NCBI GenBank assembly: GCA_027922465.2
Contig: BQMF02000165.1
Coordinates: 434,001-498,000 of the forward strand
Reading direction: 5' to 3'
DNA: 64,000 bases
Source of the DNA: Turritopsis dohrnii
Taxonomy: Eukaryota > Cnidaria > Hydrozoa > Anthoathecata > Oceaniidae
Position numbers and translations under genes: made by a program. The stretch's first letter is position 1. Each line of letters begins with the position of its first letter. Shown in pieces: positions 39,125 through 48,583 of this stretch. The notes beneath the pieces are model-generated. The model searched no databases. It was not told where the DNA came from and saw nothing but the letters and a program-made list of their open reading frames with translations.

Positions 39125-39260
39125 AAGTGTAAATATCGGTATCCGTCAAATTTTTCTTGTTACAGAAATCATATGCTTTCAAGCACTAAAGTACAGGAAG
39201 GAAGATTATTGAAAAATGAATGATCCAACATGATGAAAATAACTACATAATGATACATAC

Positions 39261-39402
39261 ATGGTTCGGACAATCTCCTACCACGCAAAAGTCGAACTTC
39301 CTCAGACATTTCTCCCTTTCTCGAAGTCCTGCAGTCTGTTTTCGACATGCAATAAAGTCCCGATAGCACTAAATAAGAAACAAATATCTGATAAATGCCC
39401 AT
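39261..39402 (-). CDS. Candidate first exon with signal peptide
   Basis: ATG at 39402 (minus) starts MGIYQIFVSYLVLSGLYC, a typical short hydrophobic signal sequence, followed by a basic segment with SRKGE and RGRRLSEP. It ends at a donor CCAT/GTATGT (39260-39259). It would encode the start of a secreted protein. No downstream exon is established, and the family is not recognised. Confidence 0.25.
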
Positions 39403-39771
39403 ACTTTTTACCGTCCCAATACGGACACTAAGAAAACCATCCTAATGAAAATAGTCCTATGAACCTTTGGCTAGTATATTGATTAAATCGTGATGTGAAA
39501 GCAAGGGGCGTTGGATTTTGTTGAACCTACAAATGTTTGAATGAGGGATTATAATTGTAATCTGAATATGAGTACAAATATCTTCATGCTTACGTTTGCT
39601 GACTCAACAGATTTCAAGCAGTACTTGTTACCATTAAGATCTAAAGAGAATTATAAAGAAAGATGAGATAATGGACTTATCACCTTACATTTGCTAGATG
39701 ACGTAACAAAAGTGGCATGTTGTACTTGGAAGCTTTAGAAGCGTATGTAAGAACATGTAATGTAAACTTAC

Positions 39772-39850
39772 ATGACGTTTCCACAAATAAAATGAAAATC
39801 GTAAAAAGTATCCAAAACATCCTCTTTTGATGAAACATGTAACAACGACG
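39772..39850 (-). CDS. Candidate small exon with hydrophobic start
   Basis: A 79-base minus-strand segment is bordered by a pyrimidine-rich acceptor (TTCTTTTCTTTTCAG) and a strong donor (CAT/GTAAGT). It contains ATG and MFHQKRMFWILFTIFILF, a signal-peptide-like stretch. It could belong to the same gene as 39261-39402 as an alternative first exon. Splice signals alone support it. Confidence 0.2.
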
Positions 39851-41946
39851 CTGAAAAGAAAAGAAAAGAGAATTTACATTGGAAAAATGGTAAAGAACTT
39901 TGTTGAACATCTGATATGACACAGCCGACAGAATGTGCAAACATACAACGTAAAAAGAAACTCTATCGCATTATCTCATTGAACCGGACTGTTGACCATG
40001 GGTGTTCTACAGCTCACATGATTGAGCTTTTGTGGACTACCAAAGGAGAATATTTCAACTCTGTTTCTGCCGCGCAATCTAACCAATATCTTCACAAACA
40101 TCCAAAATTTTCGTCACTGAAAGATGTGTGAAGTCGGTGTGATAGCATAGGAATGAAAACTGTTATAAATAATATCATATCTTGTAATAAATATTATGTA
40201 TATATGTATATAGTACACGGCCATCCAGTTACGTCGAGATACGGGAAATTCAGTCTGCGCATGCTCGAAAAGATGTGAAGATTTTTTCAAAATTTTTGGA
40301 AAAATTAGCTCGTGGCCACACTTATATACAGTGAGAAATAAGAGCTACAACATCCACTTTCTACTGTAATTTGTTTCTTTGTATTTTAAATCGAAGCAAA
40401 TATGACCAAGGAAGGTTAACAAAATATAAAAAGTGGAAAGCGCGCGAAGGAACATCATCAAAAATGAAGAAGAAGTGGTGATAAGAAGATCGTTTATGAC
40501 GAGAACTTTTGCCGGCTGAAACAAATTCCCTGAAGTTTTTCTGGGTACAACTGTTACATATTTTCAAAAAACATTATCTCAGCTAGCTTTCTATAGCTTC
40601 CTTAATTTCCTGTATTTTTTTTTAATAGAATTATTAAGACAAATCTGCACCCCCACTGCACCTCTATACTTAATATGGCTGACGAACATGCAACCAACTT
40701 ACTGAAGCTATGTAGAACATGTCAACAAATGCTGCCTAAAGAGAAATACAATGCCTTCGATGTAAATAAACTCTCAGAGTCATTAAAAACATACTTTTTG
40801 CTTGATGTCAGTAGAGATCAGCCACACATTCTCCCCTCATGCCTGAAATGTTACTCCAAGCTACAAAATATTATTAAAAAGAAAATAACACCTAAGCATC
40901 AAGAAATAACTTGGAGTGAACATCATCTAAAATGTGTTGTGCGTCATTCTGCCTCAAAATTTAAAAAAGGCGGGCGACCTAAAAAGAAAACTTCCCCTGG
41001 GAGGTATTCAGCACAAAACATGTATTGGACAAAAGAAGTGTCTTCCAATTTAAGTGCATCAATTCCATCTGATAACATCCCAAATGGATGTTATCTTAAA
41101 CATGTTGCTTTAAGTAACAATCACCTGAAGCTGTGTATATGTCCAGTTTGCATGGATTTGATGCACCAACCTGTCCTTCTTACAAATTGTCACCACTCAA
41201 TATGTTTTAATTGCTGATAAAAGTGGAAGGGGTGGAAATCAAAAATTGTCAATGTCCAGTTTGTAAAGAACTGATTGCTCCCCCAATCTGTCTTACCATC
41301 AAAAGCTATTGCAGATATGATTTCATGCCTCCAGTTAGAGTGCCAATTACATTGCGAGGTTATTTTCAAAATACAAGAATTTGACCAAAAGATCGAGCAT
41401 GAAAAAACTTGCAATGGGCCACTGCTGAACACGCCAGTACCATCTACATCTCTGAGTGAGGTATTTAATTTGAGTCAAGACAGTCAAATACCTAAGGAAT
41501 TTGAAGATGCTGCTGTTCATGTTATTAAAACAAAGATGGCTCAATCAACTTTACCTAATAATAGTATTGAATTCGTGACTGGCGGTTCTCGTGTAAGTAT
41601 ATTTATTCATAAAAATAAATATTATCAGTTCTCATAAAGGCAATATTTCGATTTACAATTATAGCCTTTGGTACTAACATCAACGCCAAAAGCAATAAAA
41701 AGTAAAACCGATGTCTGCAGAAAAACTCTTCAAATTAGAAATAACTTCATGAAACAACAGCTTGAGATGGCCACTGGTGGCTCTTCCACATCAATGATAG
41801 CACAAACTTCTAAAAGTTTCAAAGAAAAAGAGAAGATGAAATTCTACAACTGGCAGATGCCTCTTCACCCTCGATTTCAGCAGAAGCTCTTGTTTCAATG
41901 AAAGTAAACTTGGGAATTCCATGGGATAAACTTACAAAAATGGGAA

Positions 41947-42000
41947 GGTACGTGCTAATAAAATTAAAAATGTACCATATATACAAGCAATATGAATACC
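41947..42000 (+). repeat. ~56-bp direct repeat, copy 1
   Basis: GGTACGTGCTAATAAAATTA through AATACCTTTGT, starting at the splice donor of the second transposase exon, recurs exactly at about 42114-42171 inside the neighbouring MITE. Confidence 0.85.
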
Positions 42001-42011
42001 TTTGTATTCAC

Positions 42012-42434
42012 ATTAATTAATGTGGGATAAAATCTTGCGATATAAATTTTTGTGATACTTATTTTTGCAAAATTAATCATCTTTCAAAAACAAACATTCA
42101 TAAAAAATGAGAGGTACGTGCTAATAAAATTAAAAATGTACCATATATACAAGCAATATGAATACCTTTGTTTTCAAAACCAGGTGTTCGCAAGAATTAG
42201 TCTCGCAAAATGTTTTCAAATTTGCAACATTCGCAAAAATTTGTCAAAATTTTTTCTTCCTTGAATTTCACGTTCCTTATCACAATTATGATTATTCGAA
42301 AATATTACCTGTGCACAAAAATTTTGAAAAAATTTACGTTTTTCTTGATTTGATACTTTTATCAAGATGCATATACAATTTTTTCGGTCTTCGCATAAAT
42401 AACTATCGCAAAAATTTATCCCGCATTAATTAAT
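42012..42434. mobile_element. 423-bp MITE with ATTAATTAATG[CT]GGGATAAA ends
   Basis: Left ATTAATTAATGTGGGATAAA continues with TCTTGCGATA. The right end is its inverse, TATCGCAAAAATTTATCCCG then CATTAATTAAT. The interior carries TTCGCAAAAAT / TTTTTGCGAA words. An unusual 56-bp piece of flanking transposon intron (copy 2 at about 42114-42171) is embedded inside. A related solo end lies at 12160-12297. Confidence 0.85.
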
Positions 42435-42817
42435 ACAAATATAGGAAAATGTTAATATATATAGCAGCAGTTCACTGATAAAGAAAATATTATTTTAGAT
42501 GGTTGAAGTCATTTAACATTAACGTAGCATCCCAATCTAAACAAAGAAAGGTTGCAAAAGCATGAAGCGGCGATGACATAATTGTTGAAAATGCTCCCTT
42601 TCGTTTTCATATAAGGGATAAAAAGGGACATTATGAAATAAAGGAGGCGCCTTGGGGCTATGTCTTGGATCTACCATACCATATTTTTTGTTAACTTGAC
42701 TCCTTACAAGAGTAAGTTACAGTTCCATCTTTACAAAACATAAGAGAAATAACGCTGCTGAATAGAGTGTTCGCTTTTAGATTTTCTCAGTTTGTGGAAA
42801 GAACCAATATGAATACC

Positions 42818-43548
42818 GTATTCTCTCTATTAAACGCCCCCTCTTTATTAAACGCCCCTCTCTAATAAACGCCCCCTGAAAACTTGAATTTTTTCTATAA
42901 ACGCCCCTCTCTAATAAACAAAGGTTAAAGGGGGCGTTTAATAGAAAAATAAACATTATGATGTTTGAGCAAAAAACAACGCAAAAATTTTATCGTCTTT
43001 TCTCTTCTATGATATTTTTATTAATTATATACCGGAAACATACGATATAATTTTTTCTTTTTGTGCTTGAGTTCTAAACAAGATTTATATACATTTTTTC
43101 TTTTGGATTTTGGATTTTGGAGGCATGAGATCATTTGGATGAAAGTCTTATAACCCAGTCGTTTAAAAGTTGTGGATTAAACTTGAAAAACGATGGTAGC
43201 GAGGACGGTATGATTCATTGTTTTAAAAAGGAACAGCCTTGTGAATCTGGTTCTGGAGTTCTTAAGGAACAATTTGAAATTTTGAAAGGAGCAGACAGGT
43301 TAGATCAAAATCCGTTTGACTTTGAGCCCACCGACTCCGATGTGGAAGAGGCTAACGATCCCTGTAATATCATTGACCAGGATGATCCTGAACACGACTT
43401 CGTCAACGTTTTGGATTTGTAAATCTCTAGATTGATGTCAAAGAAAATTCTATGATATATGAAAAATTTAATTTTTTAATAAACGCCCCTCTCTAATAAA
43501 CGCCCCTCTCCAATAAACGCCCCCCCCCAATAAACGCCCCCCCCCCCC
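42818..43548 (+). mobile_element. Pogo-type derivative with AATAAACGCCCC runs
   Basis: From CGTATTCTCTCTATTAAACG the left side repeats [AC]TAA[AT]AAACGCCCC several times, and AGGGGGCGTTTAATAG occurs once inverted at about 42931. The right side has four more AATAAACGCCCC copies ending in a C-tract that runs to 43548. The ends are thus expanded rather than cleanly inverted. Inside is the C-terminal piece of a pogo/Tigger-type transposase (43135-43422). The insertion falls inside the catalytic exon of the RAG1-N-like transposon. Confidence 0.65.
43135..43422 (+). pseudogene. C-terminal fragment of a pogo/Tigger-like transposase
   Basis: The 95-codon frame has LITQSFKSCGLNLKNDGSED near its start. 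This is the pattern I-x-x-S-F-[KR]-x-C-G-[IL]-[ST]-[N]-x-x-D-G-[ST]-E-D that follows the DDE core in pogo/Tigger/jerky-type transposases. An acidic tail (FEPTDSDVEEANDP, DQDDPEHDF) follows and ends in TAA. The DNA-binding and catalytic parts are missing. Confidence 0.65.
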
Positions 43549-45024
43549 CATCATGGTGGCAAATCATTCAAAATGTCCTACCAGTGTTGCAATACACTCC
43601 ACCCAAACAGCGTTGGCAACACAGTGGTGTTTAGTTTATTTGAAGCTAAAGATTATAAAATAAATCTCAAAATAGGTTTGAATATCACAAATTGATAATC
43701 TACAAACAATGAAATGGAGGTAAAAATAATATATATATATATCATGTAAGTTATATCACAAAGATTCAATAATTGTACCGCAAAATTCAATATATGTTTT
43801 TAGAAACAGAAGTATTCGAGTATTTATCTTTGGGGATTATGAGTTTCTGTGTTCTATATATGGCTTAACAGGAGCTAATGGTAATTATATGAATTTTTTA
43901 TGAATATATACTAAGCCTGCTTTGGTAATAGGTAATGTAGTATATTTGTTATGACATCAAATTATAATTTAACCAGTATATAAGTAAATATCTAAAATAT
44001 CTTGTGATCAACAATAAATTAATGTAAAAAACTGTTAACTTTCAACAATTTCGGTAGACATTGCTGTTTATTCTGTGATATTACATATGGTGAGATGCAG
44101 AAACCACTAACTGTCAGAGGAAAGTCATTGAACAGAACACTGTTGTCTTTGCAAAATAATTATGAAGCTTTTAAAAGTGATGGTGAAGACATCAAAAAAG
44201 CAAAGCACCACAATGACGTAATTGATGAAGTAATGTTCAATGTGCCTATTGACCAAGTAAAGTTACTCAGTAATTTTTTTAAAGTATTGCTTGTATAAAA
44301 ATGTAAAACATACAATCTCATAATTCAGGTTGCACTACCAGCTTTGCATATTTCATTGGGCACATACTTAAAGTTCTTCAACATGCTTGAAGATCACTGC
44401 CATATTCTTGACGTAAAGATTACAGGAGCTCTAGCATCAAAAAATGGAAGCTTGGAGTACTGTGATTTCAATTCATACATTTCCACTCAAGCCAGTATAC
44501 GAAATCTGGAATATGTTGTGGCTGATTTCCAAAATAAAATCAAATTGGTCCATGAAGCAATCAATGTAAACATCTTGAAAGATCCTGCAAATGAAGAGAG
44601 AATAAAAGCAATTTATTTCATTTACATAAAAAACTACAAGAAAAGGTATAAAAACAACAACAACAAATAGCTAGAGCACTAAAGGAATGAAAAACTAGAT
44701 AATTACAATACAGTATAATAAGTACACATGTTTAATTTAGCTGCAATAAATAGATGAACTCCAGAAAGCCAATAAACTTGACCCCAATGATGGCCCCATT
44801 GTCCAGTTATTGGATGAAGTGCTGAACGATCTTGGAGTGGAAAGACAGGCATACCATGGAAAATCATTTGTGGGAAATCATGTTAATAAAATGCTTAAGG
44901 TATATATAAATGGTCTAAGTATTGTTTTTATTTTTTTAAAAAAAATCTTTTTATATAATTATTATTATTACCCAGTTTCTTTTCAGAAATATATAATATA
45001 TAACATACTATAACATACAAAATT

Positions 45025-48000
45025 AAAACGCGGAACTTGGAAAGTCTGTTAAAAGTTGTTCAATTGGCAAAGATGTACCAACGGGAACAGCAAGAGGAAG
45101 CGAGAGGAAGGAATAAATCTGCCCTCAATCGACCCTTTTGTTCCCTTATTGTTTTGATAATCGCTCTGATAGCAGTAAACCATCATCAACAATCACCGAC
45201 AAAGGAAATAGCTAATCATCTTCACGAATCAGCAAAGACTGCACCAATCAAACGATTTCCGAAGCGTACAAGAAAGTCCGCACCAATCTTATACTATTCC
45301 AACCATGTGTCAATCTTTACAATCACCCTGTCTGGTGACATTGAAACTAATCCTGGTCCTCGCACCAAATCGCCGTCCTGTCAAGTTTGCAATCAAACAA
45401 TCCGAAGCAATTCAAAAAGACATCAATGTATCACATGCATGCAATCCATCCATCTTAAATGTCTATCAATAAAGACAAACACGAAGCATCAGACTATTAC
45501 ATACTGGACTTGTCATCAATGCACTTTAACTGAGATGCCATTCCACAAACAAAGACATTTAGATGAGTCTCTTAATGAGTGTGAAAACGCAGAACTTGTA
45601 AACAAACTTCAAAACGCACAGAACCACTTCAAGATAGCACACCTCAACACCCGCTCTATATGTTCATCATTTGCTGAATTTCAAGTTTTTATGGAAACCT
45701 ACAATCTTGATATCATCACCTTATCAGAAACATGGCTGAAAAGTGACATCAACGTACTAGAGTACGTTCAACTCCCGAAGTACAACTTTGAATTTAGAAA
45801 TCGCGATGAACGTCGAGGAGGTGGTGTCGGACTATATATAAAAGATCATTTAAAATACAAACTTCGCAAAGATTTGAATAACATTGATGATACAATGGAA
45901 CATATCTGGATTGAAGTGTCCGGCAAAAACAAAAATCATTCCTTTTTACTTGGAACATTTTATCAATCCAGCTTCATAGAGGAAGAAAAACACATCTGGT
46001 TAGAAAAATTTGACCAGATTCTATCCCATATACATTCTAAATGGCTAGGACCAATAATAATCACTGGTGATTTCAATATAGATTTACTACGTTTACCACA
46101 TCGTCAATCAACAATGACTTATAACAACATCATTGACAGTTACAATCTAGAACAGCATATAACAAAACCAACTCGCGAAGGGAAATCACTGATTGATCAC
46201 ATCATTTCAAACATATCATCAAAAATAAAACATACCGATGTACTACCTGGAGATACGATAAGTGACCATGACGCACCCTACATTATTGCTAACATACGAC
46301 AAGAGAAATTTGAAAAAAGATATAAATTTCTCAGAAACGAGAAAAATTATAACCAAAACGCATACCTGGAAGATTTCTCGCAGTTACCCTTAAACCTTAT
46401 CTACGCATTTGATGATCCCAATGACCAAGTAGATATTCTAAATAAGTTAGTCACTGATTGTATCGATAAGCATGCACCCTTGGTCCGCCAAAAAATCACG
46501 AGACCACCGGCCCCATGGATGAAAGACCCAAAAATTGTCACTCTGCAGAAACAGCGAAACCATCTCAGATTTCAAGCACATCAGACACAAAACATACAAG
46601 ATTGGGGCAGATACAAAGAGATCAGAAATTCACTAAAGAAAACTATTAAGTCAACAAAGAGAAACTTTTATTACACAGCTCTCTCCTCAAAACGCCCAAA
46701 AGAAGTTTGGAAAACCATCAAAAAGATCTTGACACCCAATCCAAATCGTATCAACATTGATCCTGACAAACTTAATACTCACTATACGACTCTCGCAGAA
46801 CGAATATCAACCGTAAAAAACACTGCAAGAAACTTCATTCAAAATCTCCCTGATTCTCCAGAAGCTTTTTACCTGCAACCCGTATCCGCTACAGACGTCA
46901 AAAAAGCAATTCAACAACTGCGCGATGATTGTTCGACAGGACATGACCAAATACCTGTAAGATATATTAAACCTGCCATTGATTTCGTTGTCTCGCCACT
47001 CACATCAATCATCAACAACTGTATTGCAAAATCTACTTTTCCAGAAGCATGGAAGATTAGCCGTATCTCCCCTATTCCAAAGATAGAGAATCCGAAAACC
47101 GCCATTGATTTTAGACCAATCTCAATCCTACCAGCGTTATCAAAGGTATACGAGAGATTAATTTTACAGCAACTCGTTCAATACATTGAGAAGAAAAAAA
47201 TATATAAGTCGACGCAATGTGGCTTTCGTCAGGGACATTCAACATTGTCGCTTCTGTTGAAAATGAAAGACGACATCAATAAAGCAATGAAAAATGGAGA
47301 AGTAACCTTATCTATTTTAGCTGACTACAGCAAAGCATTTGACACCGTCAACCATAATATCCTCCTTGAAAAACTACAAACTTTCAACTTTTCATCAAGC
47401 ACCATATACCTTATACATGAGTACTTAATTGATCGCAAGCAATATGTCCAAATCGATGATCAATCATCTTCAATGAATAATATTTCTTACGGAGTACCCC
47501 AGGGCAGCATCCTTGGACCTGTTTTATTCAACTTATATGTAACAGATATGTCAGCTGAACTTACCAACACTTGTCTTCAATACGCTGATGACACGAACAT
47601 ATATGGACACGCAAAATCTAATCAGTTGTTATCACTCGCAAAAAGCTTAGAGCAAGACCTACAAACACTATCAAATTGGTCCAAATCAAATAATCTGGCG
47701 TTTAACCAATCAAAAACAAAAACTATGTTGTTCGCTACACCCAATATGTTGGCAAAACACCACCTCAATGATGCCAACACATACGAGATCAATCTAAATA
47801 ACATTAAACTCGAACGCATCAGCAAGTCAAAAATATTAGGAGTGACTTTCAACCAAAAGCTTACATGGGACGACCACATCAATACAACACTCAAATCAGC
47901 CTATTCCGCCTTTCGATCCCTCAGCAAAATTAAAAAACTTACTCCATTTCATTTACGTAAACAATTAGCTGAAATGCTGATATTATCAAAAATGGACTAT

Positions 48001-48583
48001 TGCAACGTAATTTTTGCAGAAGCACCCTGTTACCTCATAAACAGAATGCAGAAACTCCAAAACTCACTCGCTGGTTACACCTATAGCAGATTCGGTGGCT
48101 TTGCAGAAACAATTAACCTAAAATGGCTACCAATTCGTGAAAGAATTGACTTGGCAACATCTAAGACAGCCCACAAGTCCCTTTACAATGATACCTGGAC
48201 AGAAAATTTAAAATGTACTTTTATGGATCGACCAAAGTCACTAAGAACACCAATAGAGTCACGACACAAAATCAAACCATGCAACATCACCAACTCATTC
48301 CAGTATACTATCAGCCGGACATTCAATGACCTCCCACCTAACTTTCGATCAATCCAAGATCACAAGAAATTCGTCAATTCTTGCAAGAAGTATTACATGG
48401 ACCGAGCATTTGCCAAATTAACTAATTTATAAAAAAAAAAAAAAAAAAAAAAAAAAGTTGTTAATGTTTATACGTTCGTCATAACGCACAAACACAAAAT
48501 CTTTCGCATTTTGAGATGAAGAGCCATTGTAAATATGGAAATGCTCAGAATAAATTCCGTTATTATTATTATTATTATTATTA
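45025..48583 (+). mobile_element. CR1/L2-like LINE, apparently intact ORF, TTA-repeat tail
   Basis: The unit contains one long ORF (45073-48432), a 24-base poly(A) run at 48433-48456 right after the stop, a 3' region of about 110 bases, and a (TTA/ATT)n tail at 48551-48583. It sits in the intron of the RAG1-N-like transposase gene between exons 44741-44899 and 48611-48803. It is in the same orientation and therefore younger. The 5' border was estimated from where the intron sequence ends and is uncertain. No target duplication could be fixed in the AT-rich flanks. Confidence 0.88.
45073..48432 (+). CDS. LINE ORF with NPGP (2A) motif, zinc finger, endonuclease and reverse transcriptase
   Basis: The frame is open from 45037; the first ATG is at 45073, giving about 1119 residues. 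Numbered from 45037: a hydrophobic stretch (residues 33-46), the 2A-type motif SGDIETNPGP at 99-108, and a PHD-like zinc module CQVC ... HQCITC ... HLKCL ... CHQC at about 117-160. Next is the apurinic-type endonuclease, with HLNTRS (about 203), LSETWL (229), GDFNID (344) and SDHDA (409). The reverse transcriptase follows, with GFRQGHS, LADYSKAFDTVNH and the catalytic YADD at 849-852. The C-terminal part has a basic thumb-like region. 2A sequences make ribosomes release the upstream peptide, so the ~107-residue N-terminal part may be made as a separate product. No stop or frameshift is present, so the copy may be recent and competent. Clade CR1/L2/jockey group is judged from motif style. Confidence 0.92.
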   Translation: MYQREQQEEARGRNKSALNRPFCSLIVLIIALIAVNHHQQSPTKEIANHLHESAKTAPIKRFPKRTRKSAPILYYSNHVSIFTITLSGDIETNPGPRTKSPSCQVCNQTIRSNSKRHQCITCMQSIHLKCLSIKTNTKHQTITYWTCHQCTLTEMPFHKQRHLDESLNECENAELVNKLQNAQNHFKIAHLNTRSICSSFAEFQVFMETYNLDIITLSETWLKSDINVLEYVQLPKYNFEFRNRDERRGGGVGLYIKDHLKYKLRKDLNNIDDTMEHIWIEVSGKNKNHSFLLGTFYQSSFIEEEKHIWLEKFDQILSHIHSKWLGPIIITGDFNIDLLRLPHRQSTMTYNNIIDSYNLEQHITKPTREGKSLIDHIISNISSKIKHTDVLPGDTISDHDAPYIIANIRQEKFEKRYKFLRNEKNYNQNAYLEDFSQLPLNLIYAFDDPNDQVDILNKLVTDCIDKHAPLVRQKITRPPAPWMKDPKIVTLQKQRNHLRFQAHQTQNIQDWGRYKEIRNSLKKTIKSTKRNFYYTALSSKRPKEVWKTIKKILTPNPNRINIDPDKLNTHYTTLAERISTVKNTARNFIQNLPDSPEAFYLQPVSATDVKKAIQQLRDDCSTGHDQIPVRYIKPAIDFVVSPLTSIINNCIAKSTFPEAWKISRISPIPKIENPKTAIDFRPISILPALSKVYERLILQQLVQYIEKKKIYKSTQCGFRQGHSTLSLLLKMKDDINKAMKNGEVTLSILADYSKAFDTVNHNILLEKLQTFNFSSSTIYLIHEYLIDRKQYVQIDDQSSSMNNISYGVPQGSILGPVLFNLYVTDMSAELTNTCLQYADDTNIYGHAKSNQLLSLAKSLEQDLQTLSNWSKSNNLAFNQSKTKTMLFATPNMLAKHHLNDANTYEINLNNIKLERISKSKILGVTFNQKLTWDDHINTTLKSAYSAFRSLSKIKKLTPFHLRKQLAEMLILSKMDYCNVIFAEAPCYLINRMQKLQNSLAGYTYSRFGGFAETINLKWLPIRERIDLATSKTAHKSLYNDTWTENLKCTFMDRPKSLRTPIESRHKIKPCNITNSFQYTISRTFNDLPPNFRSIQDHKKFVNSCKKYYMDRAFAKLTNL

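Noticed and set aside
38918..39160. A minus-strand frame with a G-Y-x-Y-L ... S-x-V-G-M-T-K-N-R-S pattern slightly like the start of an FGF beta-trefoil
   Set aside because: It ends in a stop after about 30 codons, the match is short with a gap, and the following frame does not continue a trefoil; too weak to annotate.
46911..47894. Minus-strand ORFs within the LINE
   Set aside because: They are antisense shadows of the LINE reverse transcriptase frame.
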